Of a stretch of 64,000 nt of DNA, positions 47,250 to 56,296 are shown piece by piece. Positions within the stretch are counted from its first letter, which is position 1; each line of letters starts with the position of its first letter. The DNA is from Pseudomonas sp. ATCC PTA-122608 (lineage in GTDB: Bacteria; Pseudomonadota; Gammaproteobacteria; Pseudomonadales; Pseudomonadaceae), in assembly GCF_001952855.1 (NCBI RefSeq), contig NZ_LPNO01000003.1:109503-173502 (forward strand). The letters run 5' to 3'. Made by a program: the position numbers and the translations under genes. The notes beneath the pieces are model-generated. The model did not search any database. It was not told where the DNA came from and was given only the letters and a program-made list of their open reading frames with translations.

Positions 47250-48164
47250 ATGCACTTTGACCTGATCGACCTGCGCCTCTACCTGCACATCCTCGACACC
47301 GGCAACATCACCGCCGGCGCCAGCCGCAGCCATTTGTCCCTGGCCGCCGCCAGTGCGCGGATTCGGGCGATGGAGGCCTCGCTGGGCATCGCGTTCCTGG
47401 AACGTGGCCGCCGTGGCGTAACGCCAACAGCAGCAGGCAAAGCCCTGGCCCGCCACGCCCGCCTGCTGTTGCAGCAGGCCGAGCACCTGCAGCAAGACCT
47501 CGCGGAGTACGCCAACGGCGTCAAAGGCCAGGTGCGCCTGCTGTGCAACACCACGGCCCTGAGCGAATACCTGCCGGAATTGCTGGCGGACTTTCTGCGG
47601 GAACACCCCAACCTGGATATCGACCTGCAGGAACTGCCGAGCCTGCGCATCACCCACGCCTTGCGCCAGGGTGCGGCAGACCTGGGGATCATTTCCGATG
47701 CGGTGGACACCCACGGCTTGCAGACCCTGCCCTTTCGCGACGACCCGCTGGTGCTGATCATGCCCCTCGATCACCCGCTGGCAGACCGCACCGTGAGTTT
47801 TATCGACAGCTTGCAGCACGACTACGTAGGCCTGGCTGCCGACAGCGCGCTGGCGGTGTACCTGGAAGAACAGGCGTTGCACGCAGGCTTTCGCTTGCAG
47901 ACCCGCATCCGCGCGGACGGTTTTGATGGATTGATTCGCATGGTCGCCCGGGGCGCCGGGCTGGGGATCGTGCCGTTGGCCGCGCTGGAACGCTGGCCGT
48001 TGGAGCGGCGCTTCCAGGCTCAACCCCTGACCGAGGATTGGGCCTGTCGCAAACTGCTGTTATGCGCGCGCGGGTTCGACCAATTGCCCGGTTACGCCGC
48101 CCAACTGCTAAACGCCCTTTCCCCCTGTAGGAGCGAGCTTGTTCGCGAAGAACGTCAACGATAA
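47250..48164 (+). CDS. LysR-family transcriptional regulator
   Basis: 304 residues from the ATG at 47250; the 19 codons upstream come from a REP. Winged helix: LIDLRLYLHILDTGNITAGA and SLAAASARIRAMEASLGIAF, then ERGRRGVTPTAAGKALARHA. The effector domain has VRLLCNTTALSEYLPELLAD. Divergent from the TauE/SafE permease gene, which it probably regulates. The last dozen residues (CRSELVREERQR) are encoded by a REP, so the native C-terminus was replaced or extended by the insertion. Confidence 0.9.
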   Translation: MHFDLIDLRLYLHILDTGNITAGASRSHLSLAAASARIRAMEASLGIAFLERGRRGVTPTAAGKALARHARLLLQQAEHLQQDLAEYANGVKGQVRLLCNTTALSEYLPELLADFLREHPNLDIDLQELPSLRITHALRQGAADLGIISDAVDTHGLQTLPFRDDPLVLIMPLDHPLADRTVSFIDSLQHDYVGLAADSALAVYLEEQALHAGFRLQTRIRADGFDGLIRMVARGAGLGIVPLAALERWPLERRFQAQPLTEDWACRKLLLCARGFDQLPGYAAQLLNALSPCRSELVREERQR

Positions 48165-48227
48165 CGCGGGCTTTCTGATTTAACCCGGCGCCCTCGGGTT
48201 TTTCGCGAGCAAGCTCGCGCCTACAGG
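48125..48227. repeat. REP doublet (TAGGAGCGAGCTTGTTCGCGAA type)
   Basis: CTGTAGGAGCGAGCTTGTTC..GCGAA at left and TTCGCGAGCAAGCTCGCGCC..TACAGG at right. It lies in a convergent junction and provides the 3' coding ends of both flanking genes (LysR stop at 48164, permease stop at 48180). Confidence 0.9.
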
Positions 48228-49610
48228 GTTTTGGCGACCCTTGCGAAAAAACACGTAGTACACCAGCGACAGAATCAGCAGGAATGGCACCCCGAACACC
48301 AGCGTCATCTTGAAGGCCTCGGTGAAGAACGTGGTGATCATCACCGCGCCCATCAGCACCAGGCCCAGCAGCGTGCTGTAGGGAAACAGTGCCAGCTGGA
48401 ACGACAGCTTCGGCCCGCCGTGACGCTTGCGGTAGCGGCGGAAAAACAGGTGGGTAAGGAAAATCATGAACCAGGTGAAGATCGCGCCAAACATCGAGAT
48501 CGCCATCATCAAGGTGAACGAGCTTTCCGGATACACCACGTTCAGCAAGGTAGCCAGGGCAATGCCCGAGCTGGACAGCAGCAAGGCGTTCAACGGGATG
48601 CCGCTCTTGCTCAAGGCACCCATGGACTTGGGCGCGAAGCCGGCGCGAGACAGGCTGAACATCATGCGGGTGGTGATGTAGAGCTGGCTGTTCATCGCCG
48701 ACAAGGCCGCGATCAGGATCACAAAGTTCATCACGCCCGTGGCGCCGGGAATGCCGATGGTCTGCATCACCGTGACGAACGGGCTCTGAGCATGCCCGGC
48801 CTGGTTCCACGGCACGATGGCGAGCATCAGCGCCAGGGTCAGCAGGTAGAACACCACCAGCCGCACGATGGTCGCGCGGAAGGCTTTCTTCACCGCCTGC
48901 TCCGGGTCGGCCGCTTCACCGGCGGCCACCGCGATCATCTCCACGCTCAGGTAGCTGAAGATCGAGACGATCACCGCGATCCACATGCCGCTCAAGCCAT
49001 TCGGGAAAAAGCCGCCGTGGGCGGTGTAGTTCTGCATACCGTAATCCGGATTGCCGGAGCCGAACACCACATACACCGCGAGGATGATGAAGCCGACGAT
49101 GGCGCTGATCTTGATCGTGGAGAACCAGTATTCGAAGTTGCCGAAGGTCTTGACGCTGATGGCGTTGAGCACGATCAACACGCTGGAAAACGACACGATC
49201 CACACCCATTCCGGCACGTTGGCGAACCAGTACTTCATGTACATCGCCACCGCCGTGACCTCGGCGCCCACCGCCAGCACAATCGCCGCCCAGTACGCAT
49301 AGCGCACCAGGAAACCGGCCAGCGGGCTGACGTAAAATTCGGCATACGCGCCGAAGGAGCCCGAGGTGGAATGCGCCACGGTCATCTCTGCCAGGCAGCC
49401 CATCAGCAACAAGGTGATCAGTGCGCCGATGGCATAGCTCACCAGCACGCTGGGCCCGGCATAGCCGATGGCGTAGGCGCTGCCCATGAACAGCCCGGTG
49501 CCGATGGCGCCACCGATGGCGATCATGCTCATCTGGCCGGAAGTGAGCTGGCGCCTGAGGCCCAGTTCGCGATTGGTTATTGCGGCAAAGCCTTGGTCTG
49601 GCGTGGTCAC
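48180..49610 (-). CDS. APC-family amino acid permease, linked to kynU
   Basis: 476 residues, 12 predicted helices. The first helix has the family consensus AIGGAIGTGLFMGSAYAIGY, followed by LAEMTVAHSTSGSFGAYAEF and the middle block SVEMIAVAAGEAADPEQAVK. It resembles GabP/ProY-type permeases. In P. aeruginosa a permease gene follows kynB-kynU, and here it also lies downstream of kynU on the same strand, which suggests uptake of tryptophan, kynurenine or a related amino acid. The substrate is inferred. The C-terminal residues NPVGASLLAKNPRAPG come from the REP. Confidence 0.88.
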   Translation of the reverse strand: MTTPDQGFAAITNRELGLRRQLTSGQMSMIAIGGAIGTGLFMGSAYAIGYAGPSVLVSYAIGALITLLLMGCLAEMTVAHSTSGSFGAYAEFYVSPLAGFLVRYAYWAAIVLAVGAEVTAVAMYMKYWFANVPEWVWIVSFSSVLIVLNAISVKTFGNFEYWFSTIKISAIVGFIILAVYVVFGSGNPDYGMQNYTAHGGFFPNGLSGMWIAVIVSIFSYLSVEMIAVAAGEAADPEQAVKKAFRATIVRLVVFYLLTLALMLAIVPWNQAGHAQSPFVTVMQTIGIPGATGVMNFVILIAALSAMNSQLYITTRMMFSLSRAGFAPKSMGALSKSGIPLNALLLSSSGIALATLLNVVYPESSFTLMMAISMFGAIFTWFMIFLTHLFFRRYRKRHGGPKLSFQLALFPYSTLLGLVLMGAVMITTFFTEAFKMTLVFGVPFLLILSLVYYVFFRKGRQNPVGASLLAKNPRAPG

Positions 49611-49667
49611 GTGGCGTGCCCCTTTATTATTGTGATTGCACTGCTTTCTGGTTGAAACACTGTCCCC

Positions 49668-49756
49668 TGTGGGAGCGGGCTTGCTCGCGAAAGCGGTGTG
49701 CCAGTCAATACATCAGGGACTGATAGACCGCATTCGCGAGCAAGCCCGCTCCCACA
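49668..49756. repeat. REP doublet (GGGAGCGGGCTTGCTCGCGAA type)
   Basis: TGTGGGAGCGGGCTTGCTCG..CGAA at left, TTCGCGAGCAAGCCCGCTCC..CACA at right. It lies between kynU and the permease gene on one strand, so it may divide the transcript. Confidence 0.9.
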
Positions 49757-49774
49757 TTTTTGCTCTGTGTTTAC

Positions 49775-51025
49775 TCAGGTGACGCTGTGGCGCACTTTGA
49801 ACTGCGGCTCGTCCCAGGTTTTCTGGTCGAGAATCTCACCCAGGATTTCCACCGCATCCCAGACCTCAGCAAAGCTGGTGTACAGCGGGGTAAACCCGAA
49901 ACGCATGATCCTCGGCTCGCGATAATCACCAATCACGCCGCGAGCGATCAAGGCCTGGATAACCGCGTAGCCTTCCGGGTGTTCGAAGCTGACGTGGCTG
50001 CCCCGCCGGGCGTGTTCACGCGGGGTGATCAGGGTCAGTTCGTGGGCGGCGCAACGGGATTCCACCAGCTCGATAAACAGGTCGGTCAGCGCCAGGGATT
50101 TAGTGCGCAGGCTGGCCATGTCGGTCTGGGCAAAAATATCCAGGCCACATTCCACCATCGCCAGCGAGGTAATCGGCTGTGTGCCGCACAGGTACCGGGC
50201 GATGCCCTGGCTTGGCGCATAACGCGACTCCATGGCGAACTGGCGGGTATGCCCGAACCAGCCCGACAGCGGCTGCGTGACCACATCCACCAACGCCGGG
50301 TTGACCCACACAAACGCCTGGGAGCCAGGCCCGCCGTTGAGGTATTTGTAGGTGCAACCAATCGCATAATCAGCACCGGCCTGATGCAGGTCGATCGGCA
50401 CCGCGCCCGCCGAATGCGCCAGGTCCCAGATCGTCAGCGCGCCGCACTCATGGCTCAACGCGGTCTGGGCCTGCATGTCGTACATGTAGCCAGTCTTGTA
50501 GTTGACGTGGGTGAGCATCACCACCGCCGTGTCCTGGTCGATGGCTTGGGGCAGTTCGTCCGGGCTGTTGACCAGGCGCAGCGAGTAGCCCTGTTGCAGC
50601 AGTTCGGTCAGGCCTTCGGCGATGTACAGGTCGGTGGGGAAATTGCTCGCTTCGCTGACGATTACCTTGCGGCTTGGCGCCCGTTCGCGCTGCACGGTCA
50701 GTGCCGCGCTGAGCACCTTGAACAGGTTGATGGAGGTGGTATCGGTAATCACCACTTCGCCGTCGCGGGCGCCGATCAGCGGTGCCAGGCGATTGCCCAG
50801 GCGCTGGGACAGGTCGGCCCAGCCGGCGCTGTTCCAACTGCGAATCAGGCCATTGCCCCACTCCTCGGCGATCACCGCTTGCGCCCGCGCCAGCGCTGCC
50901 ACCGGGCGCGCGCCGAGGGAGTTGCCGTCGAGGTAGATCACCCCGGCGGGCAAGGCGAATTGGTTGCGCAGTGGCGCCAGCGGATCCTGGGCGTCGAGGG
51001 TCAGGCAATGGGTGCGGGTGGTCAT
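49775..51025 (-). CDS. kynU: Kynureninase
   Basis: 416 residues. KynU is a PLP enzyme that cleaves L-kynurenine to anthranilate and L-alanine. The PLP lysine is Lys227 in [17 protein letters not shown]. Other active-site blocks are [16 protein letters not shown] near the N-terminus, [26 protein letters not shown], and [16 protein letters not shown] with the PLP-ring aspartate at 201. The full length and motifs are those of Pseudomonas KynU. Divergent from kynR; unlike in P. aeruginosa, kynB is not next to it but with kynA at the other end of the block. Confidence 0.97.
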   Translation of the reverse strand: MTTRTHCLTLDAQDPLAPLRNQFALPAGVIYLDGNSLGARPVAALARAQAVIAEEWGNGLIRSWNSAGWADLSQRLGNRLAPLIGARDGEVVITDTTSINLFKVLSAALTVQRERAPSRKVIVSEASNFPTDLYIAEGLTELLQQGYSLRLVNSPDELPQAIDQDTAVVMLTHVNYKTGYMYDMQAQTALSHECGALTIWDLAHSAGAVPIDLHQAGADYAIGCTYKYLNGGPGSQAFVWVNPALVDVVTQPLSGWFGHTRQFAMESRYAPSQGIARYLCGTQPITSLAMVECGLDIFAQTDMASLRTKSLALTDLFIELVESRCAAHELTLITPREHARRGSHVSFEHPEGYAVIQALIARGVIGDYREPRIMRFGFTPLYTSFAEVWDAVEILGEILDQKTWDEPQFKVRHSVT

Positions 51026-51125
51026 GGTCAGTCCTGTTCTTGTAGTAACAATGAGCCAAATAATGAACGAAGCTTTAGAGAATTTTCGTGCAAAGTGGTG
51101 GGCAACAGGCTAATTAAGCTGTAGG

Positions 51126-51137
51126 AAATTCGAATTT
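51126..51137. promoter_or_regulatory. Palindrome in kynU-kynR spacer, possible KynR operator
   Basis: AAATTCGAATTT is a perfect 12-base palindrome about 30 bases ahead of kynR and 100 bases ahead of kynU, in a spacer of 142 bases. Lrp/AsnC proteins often bind AT-rich palindromes between their own gene and a divergent target, so this is a candidate site; nothing else marks it. Confidence 0.35.
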
Positions 51138-51167
51138 AACCCCCAAACACGCGGATTTATTCTAACC

Positions 51168-51641
51168 ATGATTCTCGACGCCACCGACCTGCGCCTTCTG
51201 CATTTCCTGCAACAGGATGGCCGTATCAGTAACCAGGAACTGGCGGAGAAAGTCGCTCTGTCGCCCTCGGCTTGCCTGCGGCGTTTGCGCCTGCTGGAGA
51301 GCGAAGGAATCATCAGCGGTTATCGGGCGGTGTTGAACGCCGAGCAGTTGGGGATTGAGCTGGAGGCCATCGTCCACCTGTCGTTGCGCCAGGATGTGGA
51401 GGATTGGCACGAGACGTTTATCAAGAAGGTGCAGGGGTGGCCGGAGGTGGCCAGTGCGTATGTAATTACGGGCGCGAGCAATTATGTGCTGCGGGTGCAG
51501 GCGCGTAATTTGAAGCACTTTTCGGACTTTATCGTGAACCACCTGAACCGCACGGCGGGGGTGATGGATATTCGGTCGGAGATCGTGTTGCAGAAGATCA
51601 AGGATCGGGATGATTTGCTCGATCTGGTTGTTCGCAAGTAG
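51168..51641 (+). CDS. kynR: Lrp/AsnC-family regulator of kynurenine genes
   Basis: 157 residues. An HTH (LLHFLQQDGRISNQELAEKV, then SPSACLRRLRLLE) is followed by the ligand-binding RAM domain (VYVITGASNYVLRVQARNL-like, here SAYVITGASNYVLRVQARN). In P. aeruginosa the KynR gene lies divergent to kynB-kynU and activates it in response to kynurenine. Its position here is the same relative to kynU, so the name is assigned by context and family. Confidence 0.88.
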   Translation: MILDATDLRLLHFLQQDGRISNQELAEKVALSPSACLRRLRLLESEGIISGYRAVLNAEQLGIELEAIVHLSLRQDVEDWHETFIKKVQGWPEVASAYVITGASNYVLRVQARNLKHFSDFIVNHLNRTAGVMDIRSEIVLQKIKDRDDLLDLVVRK

Positions 51642-51661
51642 GCCAAACGATACAGATCCAA

Positions 51662-51751
51662 TGTGGGAGCGGGCTTGCTCGCGAAGGCGGAGTGTCAGTC
51701 ACCGGAAATATTGACTGATCCACCGCATTCGCGAGCAAGCCCGCTCCCACA
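51662..51751. repeat. REP doublet (GGGAGCGGGCTTGCTCGCGAA type)
   Basis: Arms TGTGGGAGCGGGCTTGCTCG..CGAA and TTCGCGAGCAAGCCCGCTCC..CACA in the convergent junction of kynR and catA. The spacer (GTGTCAGTCACCGGAAATAT..) is similar to that of the copies at 55178 and 61145. Confidence 0.9.
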
Positions 51752-51764
51752 TTTTTTACCGCGT

Positions 51765-52694
51765 TCAGTCTTCGAGCGCGCGCACTCGCTGCATGCGCTT
51801 CTGCTCCACCGGCGCCGCCGCCGGCTGCAACTCAAAGTCAAAATCAATCTGCGCGAACTGCCCTTCCACCCCAAACTCTTTCGCCAGGTTTGCGTCCTCG
51901 CTGAAACGAATCTCGGCGATCAACTCGTCCCGCGTCGCATAGGCAAAATCATCATGCAGGTACGGATCATCCGACAGGTTGATCTGCGTCGTCAGGTGCC
52001 GATGGCCCGGCGCCGAGATGAAGAAGTGGATATGCGCAGGCCGCTGGCCATGGCGGCCCAACTGGTCGAGCAACTGCTGGGTCGGACCGGTCGGCGGGCA
52101 GCCATACCCGGACGGTACGATGCTGCGGAAACGGTAGTTGCCCTGGGCATCGGTCTCTATCCGCCGACGCAGGTTGAACTCCGACTGCGTGCCGTCAAAC
52201 CACGAATACGTGCCGCCCGTGTTGGCCTGCCACACATCGACAATCGCGCCCGCCAGCGGCTTGCCGTTGGTGTCACGCACCTGGCCTTGCATGAACAGCG
52301 GCACACCCGGGTCCTGCCCGTCGTCCAGCCGCGCTTCATATTTGGACAGCGGCGCCCCGGCCACATACAGCGGGCCTTCGATGGTGCGCGGGGTGCCGCC
52401 GGACTTGCCGGCTTCTTCGTCTGCCGCGTCCATCAGCATGTCCAGGTAATGCTCCAGGCCCAAGCCGGCCGCGAGTAACCCGGCTTCCTGGTTCTTGCCC
52501 AGTTCGTTGAGGTAGTTGACCGCCTTCCAGAACTCTTCCGGGGTCACTTCCAGGTCTTCGATGATGTTCACCGTGTCCCGCAGGATCCGGTAGATCAGCG
52601 CCTTGGCCCGTGGGTTGCCGCCGTCGTTCAGGTTGCCGCTGGCTTCTTCGAGAAACTGTTGGGCGTGAGCAGTCTGGGAAAGTCGGATGGACAT
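51765..52694 (-). CDS. catA: Catechol 1,2-dioxygenase
   Basis: 309 residues. CatA opens catechol between the hydroxyls to cis,cis-muconate with a non-heme Fe(III). The four iron ligands are visible: Tyr163 (TGGTYSWFD), Tyr197 (VPSGYGCPP), His221 and His223 (RPAHIHFFIS). The N-terminal helical dimerisation domain is complete. Last gene of the catB-catC-catA operon, 42 bases after catC. The acyl-lipid binding region is normal. Confidence 0.97.
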   Translation of the reverse strand: MSIRLSQTAHAQQFLEEASGNLNDGGNPRAKALIYRILRDTVNIIEDLEVTPEEFWKAVNYLNELGKNQEAGLLAAGLGLEHYLDMLMDAADEEAGKSGGTPRTIEGPLYVAGAPLSKYEARLDDGQDPGVPLFMQGQVRDTNGKPLAGAIVDVWQANTGGTYSWFDGTQSEFNLRRRIETDAQGNYRFRSIVPSGYGCPPTGPTQQLLDQLGRHGQRPAHIHFFISAPGHRHLTTQINLSDDPYLHDDFAYATRDELIAEIRFSEDANLAKEFGVEGQFAQIDFDFELQPAAAPVEQKRMQRVRALED

Positions 52695-52736
52695 GGTGCA
52701 ATCCTCATCTTGTAATTATTAGGTGAAAAAACAGAC

Positions 52737-53027
52737 TCAGCGGTCATCCTCACGGATCGACGATGGATGCCGGCACAGGGCATTCACTTCGATGGCCATG
52801 TAAGGATAAAGCGGCAGTTGCATCAACAGGTCATGCAGTTCCTGCACGCTGTCGACATCGAACACGCTGTAGTTGGCATACAGCCCGGCGATGCGCCACA
52901 GGTGGCGCCATTTGCCCTCTTGTTGCAGCCGCTGGGAGAAGGCTTTTTCTTCAGCCTTGAGGCCGGCAGCGTGCTCGGGGTTCATGTCGACGGGCAGGTT
53001 CACGGTCATTTTTACGTGGAACAACAT
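52737..53027 (-). CDS. catC: Muconolactone delta-isomerase
   Basis: 96 residues, the exact length of the family. CatC converts muconolactone to beta-ketoadipate enol-lactone. The N-terminus MLFHVKMTVNLPVDMN, the EKWRHLWRIAGLYANYSVFD-like block (here GKWRHLWRIAGLYANYSVFD) and MQLPLYPYMAIEV are typical. The ATG at 53027 is chosen; the open frame upstream overlaps catB. It starts 16 bases after the catB stop. Confidence 0.97.
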   Translation of the reverse strand: MLFHVKMTVNLPVDMNPEHAAGLKAEEKAFSQRLQQEGKWRHLWRIAGLYANYSVFDVDSVQELHDLLMQLPLYPYMAIEVNALCRHPSSIREDDR

Positions 53028-53043
53028 CGCAAGTGTCCTCGGG

Positions 53044-54168
53044 TTATTTGTCGCGACGGAAGAACGCCAGGCGCTCTTCATCGATGGCCAGGCCCAGGCC
53101 CGGAGCGGTGGAGACATGCAGGTGGAAATCGCGGTACACCAGCGGCTCGGCGAGGATGTCTTCGGTGAGCAGCAGCGGGCCGAACAGCTCGGTGTCCCAC
53201 GCCAGTTTGTTCAAGGTGAGAAAGGCATGGGCCGAGGCCAGGGTGCCGATACCACCTTCGAGCATGGTGCCGCCGTACAGGCCGATGCCCGCCGCTTCGG
53301 CAATCGCCGCGGTGCGCAATACCGCACGTGGGCCGCCGTTTTTGGCGATCTTCAGGGCGAACACCGAGGCCGCGCCTTCGCGGGCCAGGTTGAAGGCGTC
53401 TTCCACACATTCGATGGATTCGTCGGCCATGATCGGCGCCGGGCTCGACAGGTTGAGCCGGACCATGCCGCCACGGTTATTGCGCGAAATCGGTTGTTCG
53501 ATCAGGTCGATACCGTTGTCGCCCAACACTTTGCAGGCGCGCAGGGCCACGGCTTCGTCCCAAGCCTGGTTGACGTCAACCCGCACGCTGGCGCGATCGC
53601 CCAAGGCTTTTTTGATCGCGATGACGTGGGCCAGGTCCTGGCTGACTTCACCGGCGCCAATCTTCAGTTTGAAGATGCGGTGGCGGCGCAGGTCGAGCAT
53701 CTTCTCGGCTTCGGCGATGTCTTTTTCGGTATTGCCACTGGCCAGGGTCCAGGCCACTGGCAAGGCGTCCCGCACACGGCCGCCGAGCAATTCGCTGACC
53801 GGCAGGTTCAGGCGTTTGCCGAGGGCATCCAGCAACGCGCTTTCGATACCCGACTTGGCAAAGGTGTTGCCCCGGATGCTGCGCTCCAGGCGCAACATCG
53901 CGGCATTGATGTTGCTCGCATCCTGGCCAAGCAGCAGCGGCGCGAAGTGCCGGTCGATGTTGATCTTGATGCTGTCGGGGCTTTCATTGCCGTAGCTCAG
54001 GCCGCCGATGGTGGTGGATTCACCAATGCCTTCGATACCGTCGGCGCAGCGCACGCGGATGATCACCAGGGTCTGGTTCTGCATCGTGTGCATCGCCAGC
54101 TTGTGCGGGCGAATGGTAGGGAGATCGACGATGATGGTCTCGATCGACTCGATGGCGCAAATCGGCAT
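53044..54168 (-). CDS. catB: Muconate cycloisomerase
   Basis: 374 residues from the ATG at 54168; the much longer open frame upstream runs antisense through catR. CatB turns cis,cis-muconate into muconolactone and belongs to the enolase superfamily: the lysine motif KLKIGAGE near 165-172, metal ligands Asp in VRVDVNQAWDE, Glu in LIEQPI, and Asp in PIMADESIE, then the second catalytic lysine in FALKIAKNGG. First gene of catBCA. Divergent to catR with a recognisable operator. Confidence 0.97.
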   Translation of the reverse strand: MPICAIESIETIIVDLPTIRPHKLAMHTMQNQTLVIIRVRCADGIEGIGESTTIGGLSYGNESPDSIKINIDRHFAPLLLGQDASNINAAMLRLERSIRGNTFAKSGIESALLDALGKRLNLPVSELLGGRVRDALPVAWTLASGNTEKDIAEAEKMLDLRRHRIFKLKIGAGEVSQDLAHVIAIKKALGDRASVRVDVNQAWDEAVALRACKVLGDNGIDLIEQPISRNNRGGMVRLNLSSPAPIMADESIECVEDAFNLAREGAASVFALKIAKNGGPRAVLRTAAIAEAAGIGLYGGTMLEGGIGTLASAHAFLTLNKLAWDTELFGPLLLTEDILAEPLVYRDFHLHVSTAPGLGLAIDEERLAFFRRDK

Positions 54169-54254
54169 GGCAATACCCGTTGGGTTCTTTATAGATTTGG
54201 CCTGATTCTGTTCCGCATTTTTTCTGGCTTCCAATATAGAATTGGTCTCGAACA

Positions 54255-54269
54255 ATACCCTCAAGGTAT
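54255..54269 (+). promoter_or_regulatory. CatR/BenM-type operator ATAC-N7-GTAT
   Basis: ATACCCTCAAGGTAT fits exactly the ATAC-N7-GTAT recognition element of CatR/CatM/BenM-type LysR proteins. It lies in the 114-base spacer between catB and catR, just 13 bases ahead of the catR ATG, the expected place for repression of catR and muconate-dependent activation of catB. Confidence 0.8.
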
Positions 54270-54282
54270 GAAAGGAGTCCTT

Positions 54283-55158
54283 ATGGAACTGCGCCATCTG
54301 CGTTACTTCCAGGTGCTGGGGGAAACCCTCAACTTCACCCGCGCCGCCGAACGCCTGCACATTGCCCAGCCGCCGTTGAGCCGGCAGATCCAGCAACTGG
54401 AGGACGAACTGGGCGTGGTCCTGCTGGAACGCGGGCGGCCGTTGCGCCTGACCGAGGCCGGGCGGTTTTTCTATGAGCACGCCAATGTGCTGCTGGAGCA
54501 ACTGGGCAAGGTGTGCGATAGCACCCGGCGCATTGGCTTGGGCGAAAAGACCTGGCTGGGCATCGGTTTTGCGCCGTCGACGCTGTATGGCGTGCTGCCG
54601 GAGTTGATTCGACGGCTGCGCAGCCACGATGGCCTGGAGCTGGAATTGGGCCTGTCGGAAATGACCACGTTGCAACAGGTCGAAGCCCTCAAGGCCGGGC
54701 GGATAGACGTGGGTTTCGGGCGGATTCGCATCGACGATCCGGCGATTGTGCAGCGGGTGTTGGTGGAGGATCGCTTGGTGGCGGTGTTGCCCGCCGGGCA
54801 TCCCTTGCTGGGCGCGCCGGCCACCTTGGCGCAATTGGCCGCAGAACCTTTCGTGCTGTACCCCGGTAACCCGCGCCCCAGCTACGCCGACCATGTGATC
54901 GCGCTGTTCGACGCCCACGGTTTGAGCCTGAAGGTGGCGCAGTGGACCAATGAATTGCAGACCGCCATCGGCCTGGTGGGCGCGGGCATGGGCGTGACCT
55001 TGGTGCCGGCCTCGGTGCAGGTGCTGCATCGGGCGGACATCGGCTATACGCCGGTGGTGGAAGCCACCGCCACTTCGCCGATCATTCTCAGCCGGCGGAT
55101 CAATGACCAGTCGCCGGGGCTTAATCATTGCCTGCAATTGGTGGAAGAGTTGATTTAA
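54283..55158 (+). CDS. catR: LysR-type activator of catBCA
   Basis: 291 residues from the ATG at 54283 with AAAGGAG seven bases ahead; a very long open frame upstream is antisense to catB. Winged helix MELRHLRYFQVLGETLNFT and PPLSRQIQQLEDELGVVLLE. The effector domain (WLGIGFAPSTLYGVLPELIR) is of the CatR/BenM kind that binds cis,cis-muconate. The divergent arrangement with catB and the operator make the assignment strong. Confidence 0.94.
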   Translation: MELRHLRYFQVLGETLNFTRAAERLHIAQPPLSRQIQQLEDELGVVLLERGRPLRLTEAGRFFYEHANVLLEQLGKVCDSTRRIGLGEKTWLGIGFAPSTLYGVLPELIRRLRSHDGLELELGLSEMTTLQQVEALKAGRIDVGFGRIRIDDPAIVQRVLVEDRLVAVLPAGHPLLGAPATLAQLAAEPFVLYPGNPRPSYADHVIALFDAHGLSLKVAQWTNELQTAIGLVGAGMGVTLVPASVQVLHRADIGYTPVVEATATSPIILSRRINDQSPGLNHCLQLVEELI

Positions 55159-55177
55159 AAGAACACCACACATCCAA

Positions 55178-55267
55178 TGTGGGAGCGGGCTTGCTCGCGA
55201 ATGCGCAGTGTCAGTCACCGAATGAGTTGGCTGATGCACCGCATTCGCGAGCAAGCCCGCTCCCACA
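55178..55267. repeat. REP doublet (GGGAGCGGGCTTGCTCGCGAA type)
   Basis: Arms at 55178-55201 and 55244-55267 with inverted symmetry, in the convergent catR/antR junction. Confidence 0.9.
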
Positions 55268-55297
55268 TTTGATCTCCGTTGTTTTTGAGTAAAGTGT

Positions 55298-56296
55298 TCA
55301 TCCCCGCATGCGCCGTGCGTCGTTGCGTTGCAGCGTCTGGCTGGGGGATTCGTCGAACAGCTTGCGGTACTCGGCCGAGAACCTCCCTAAATGGGTAAAC
55401 CCCCAGCCCAGGGCAATTTCGGAGATGGTGCGGGTCGAGCCGTGTTCGAGGATTTCCTGGCGCACGGCCCCCAGGCGGTATTTCTTCAAATAGGCCATGG
55501 GCGACAGGGCGAAGTATTTGCGGAAGGCATCGAACAGCTTGAAGCGCGAAACCCCCGCCGCTGCCTCCAAATCCTCCAGATGCACCGCTTCCCGCGCGTT
55601 GTCATGGATGTACTGCCGCGCACGGATCAGATAGTGCGGCAGCTTCACCCCCAGCACGTCCCGCAGTTCTTCGGAGTAGTTATTCGGCTGGGCGAGAATC
55701 AGGCCCTTGATCAGTGAGCTTTCGAGATCCCGGGTAAACGCCGCCTGGTCATACAGCTCGCTGCTGCGCTCCAGCTCCGCAATGAAATACCGCGCCATAC
55801 GCCACCATGACGCCGAGGCGCCATCCACCGCATCCATTACCGACTCAAAGCGCAGCGGCGCCTCAATCGGCCGTTGCAGCAGGCCTTCCAGGGATTCGCT
55901 CATCGCCGCGCGGGTGATCACCACCTGCAACTTGCGGCAGTCGCCGGAAATCGCCAGCACTTGATGCTCATTGGGCGAGATGATCACGCCTTGGTCGCGG
56001 TTGGAACTGAGCCGTTCGCCGTTCTTGCTCAGTTCCTGCTCGCCCACCAGCGGCAGGCTCAGGCTGTAGCTGCTGAAGTGCTCGGCGTCTTCGATGTCGA
56101 TCGTGACGTCGGTGCCGTACTCAATAATCCCCAGCGTGGTGGCGCGGGACTTGAACACATTGGCACTGTGGTGAAAACGGATGCGCTCTGGCGTCGCGGT
56201 CTGCAGCCGGTGTGGCCCGCAAATGCCGGACATCCAGCTGCAGGCGCCTTCAAGGTCGAAGCGCTCGATACGTATATCGCGTGTATTGCTACTCAT
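55298..56296 (-). CDS. antR: AraC/XylS-type activator of antABC
   Basis: 332 residues from the ATG at 56296; the frame is open to a GTG at 56374, so up to 26 more residues are possible and no ribosome site decides. The C-terminal double HTH is clear: AVHLEDLEAAAGVSRFKLFD, then RTISEIALGWGFTHLGRFSA and EYRKLFDESPSQTLQR. The N-terminal effector domain belongs to the XylS/BenR/AntR group. In P. aeruginosa the order catA-catC-catB, catR, antR, antABC is the same, so AntR, which responds to anthranilate, is the best name; BenR is the alternative. Confidence 0.9.
   Translation of the reverse strand: MSSNTRDIRIERFDLEGACSWMSGICGPHRLQTATPERIRFHHSANVFKSRATTLGIIEYGTDVTIDIEDAEHFSSYSLSLPLVGEQELSKNGERLSSNRDQGVIISPNEHQVLAISGDCRKLQVVITRAAMSESLEGLLQRPIEAPLRFESVMDAVDGASASWWRMARYFIAELERSSELYDQAAFTRDLESSLIKGLILAQPNNYSEELRDVLGVKLPHYLIRARQYIHDNAREAVHLEDLEAAAGVSRFKLFDAFRKYFALSPMAYLKKYRLGAVRQEILEHGSTRTISEIALGWGFTHLGRFSAEYRKLFDESPSQTLQRNDARRMRG

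Noticed and set aside
52873..55158. A 761-codon plus-strand open frame
   Set aside because: Only the last 291 codons are catR. The rest is antisense to catB and catC and is open because of high GC content.
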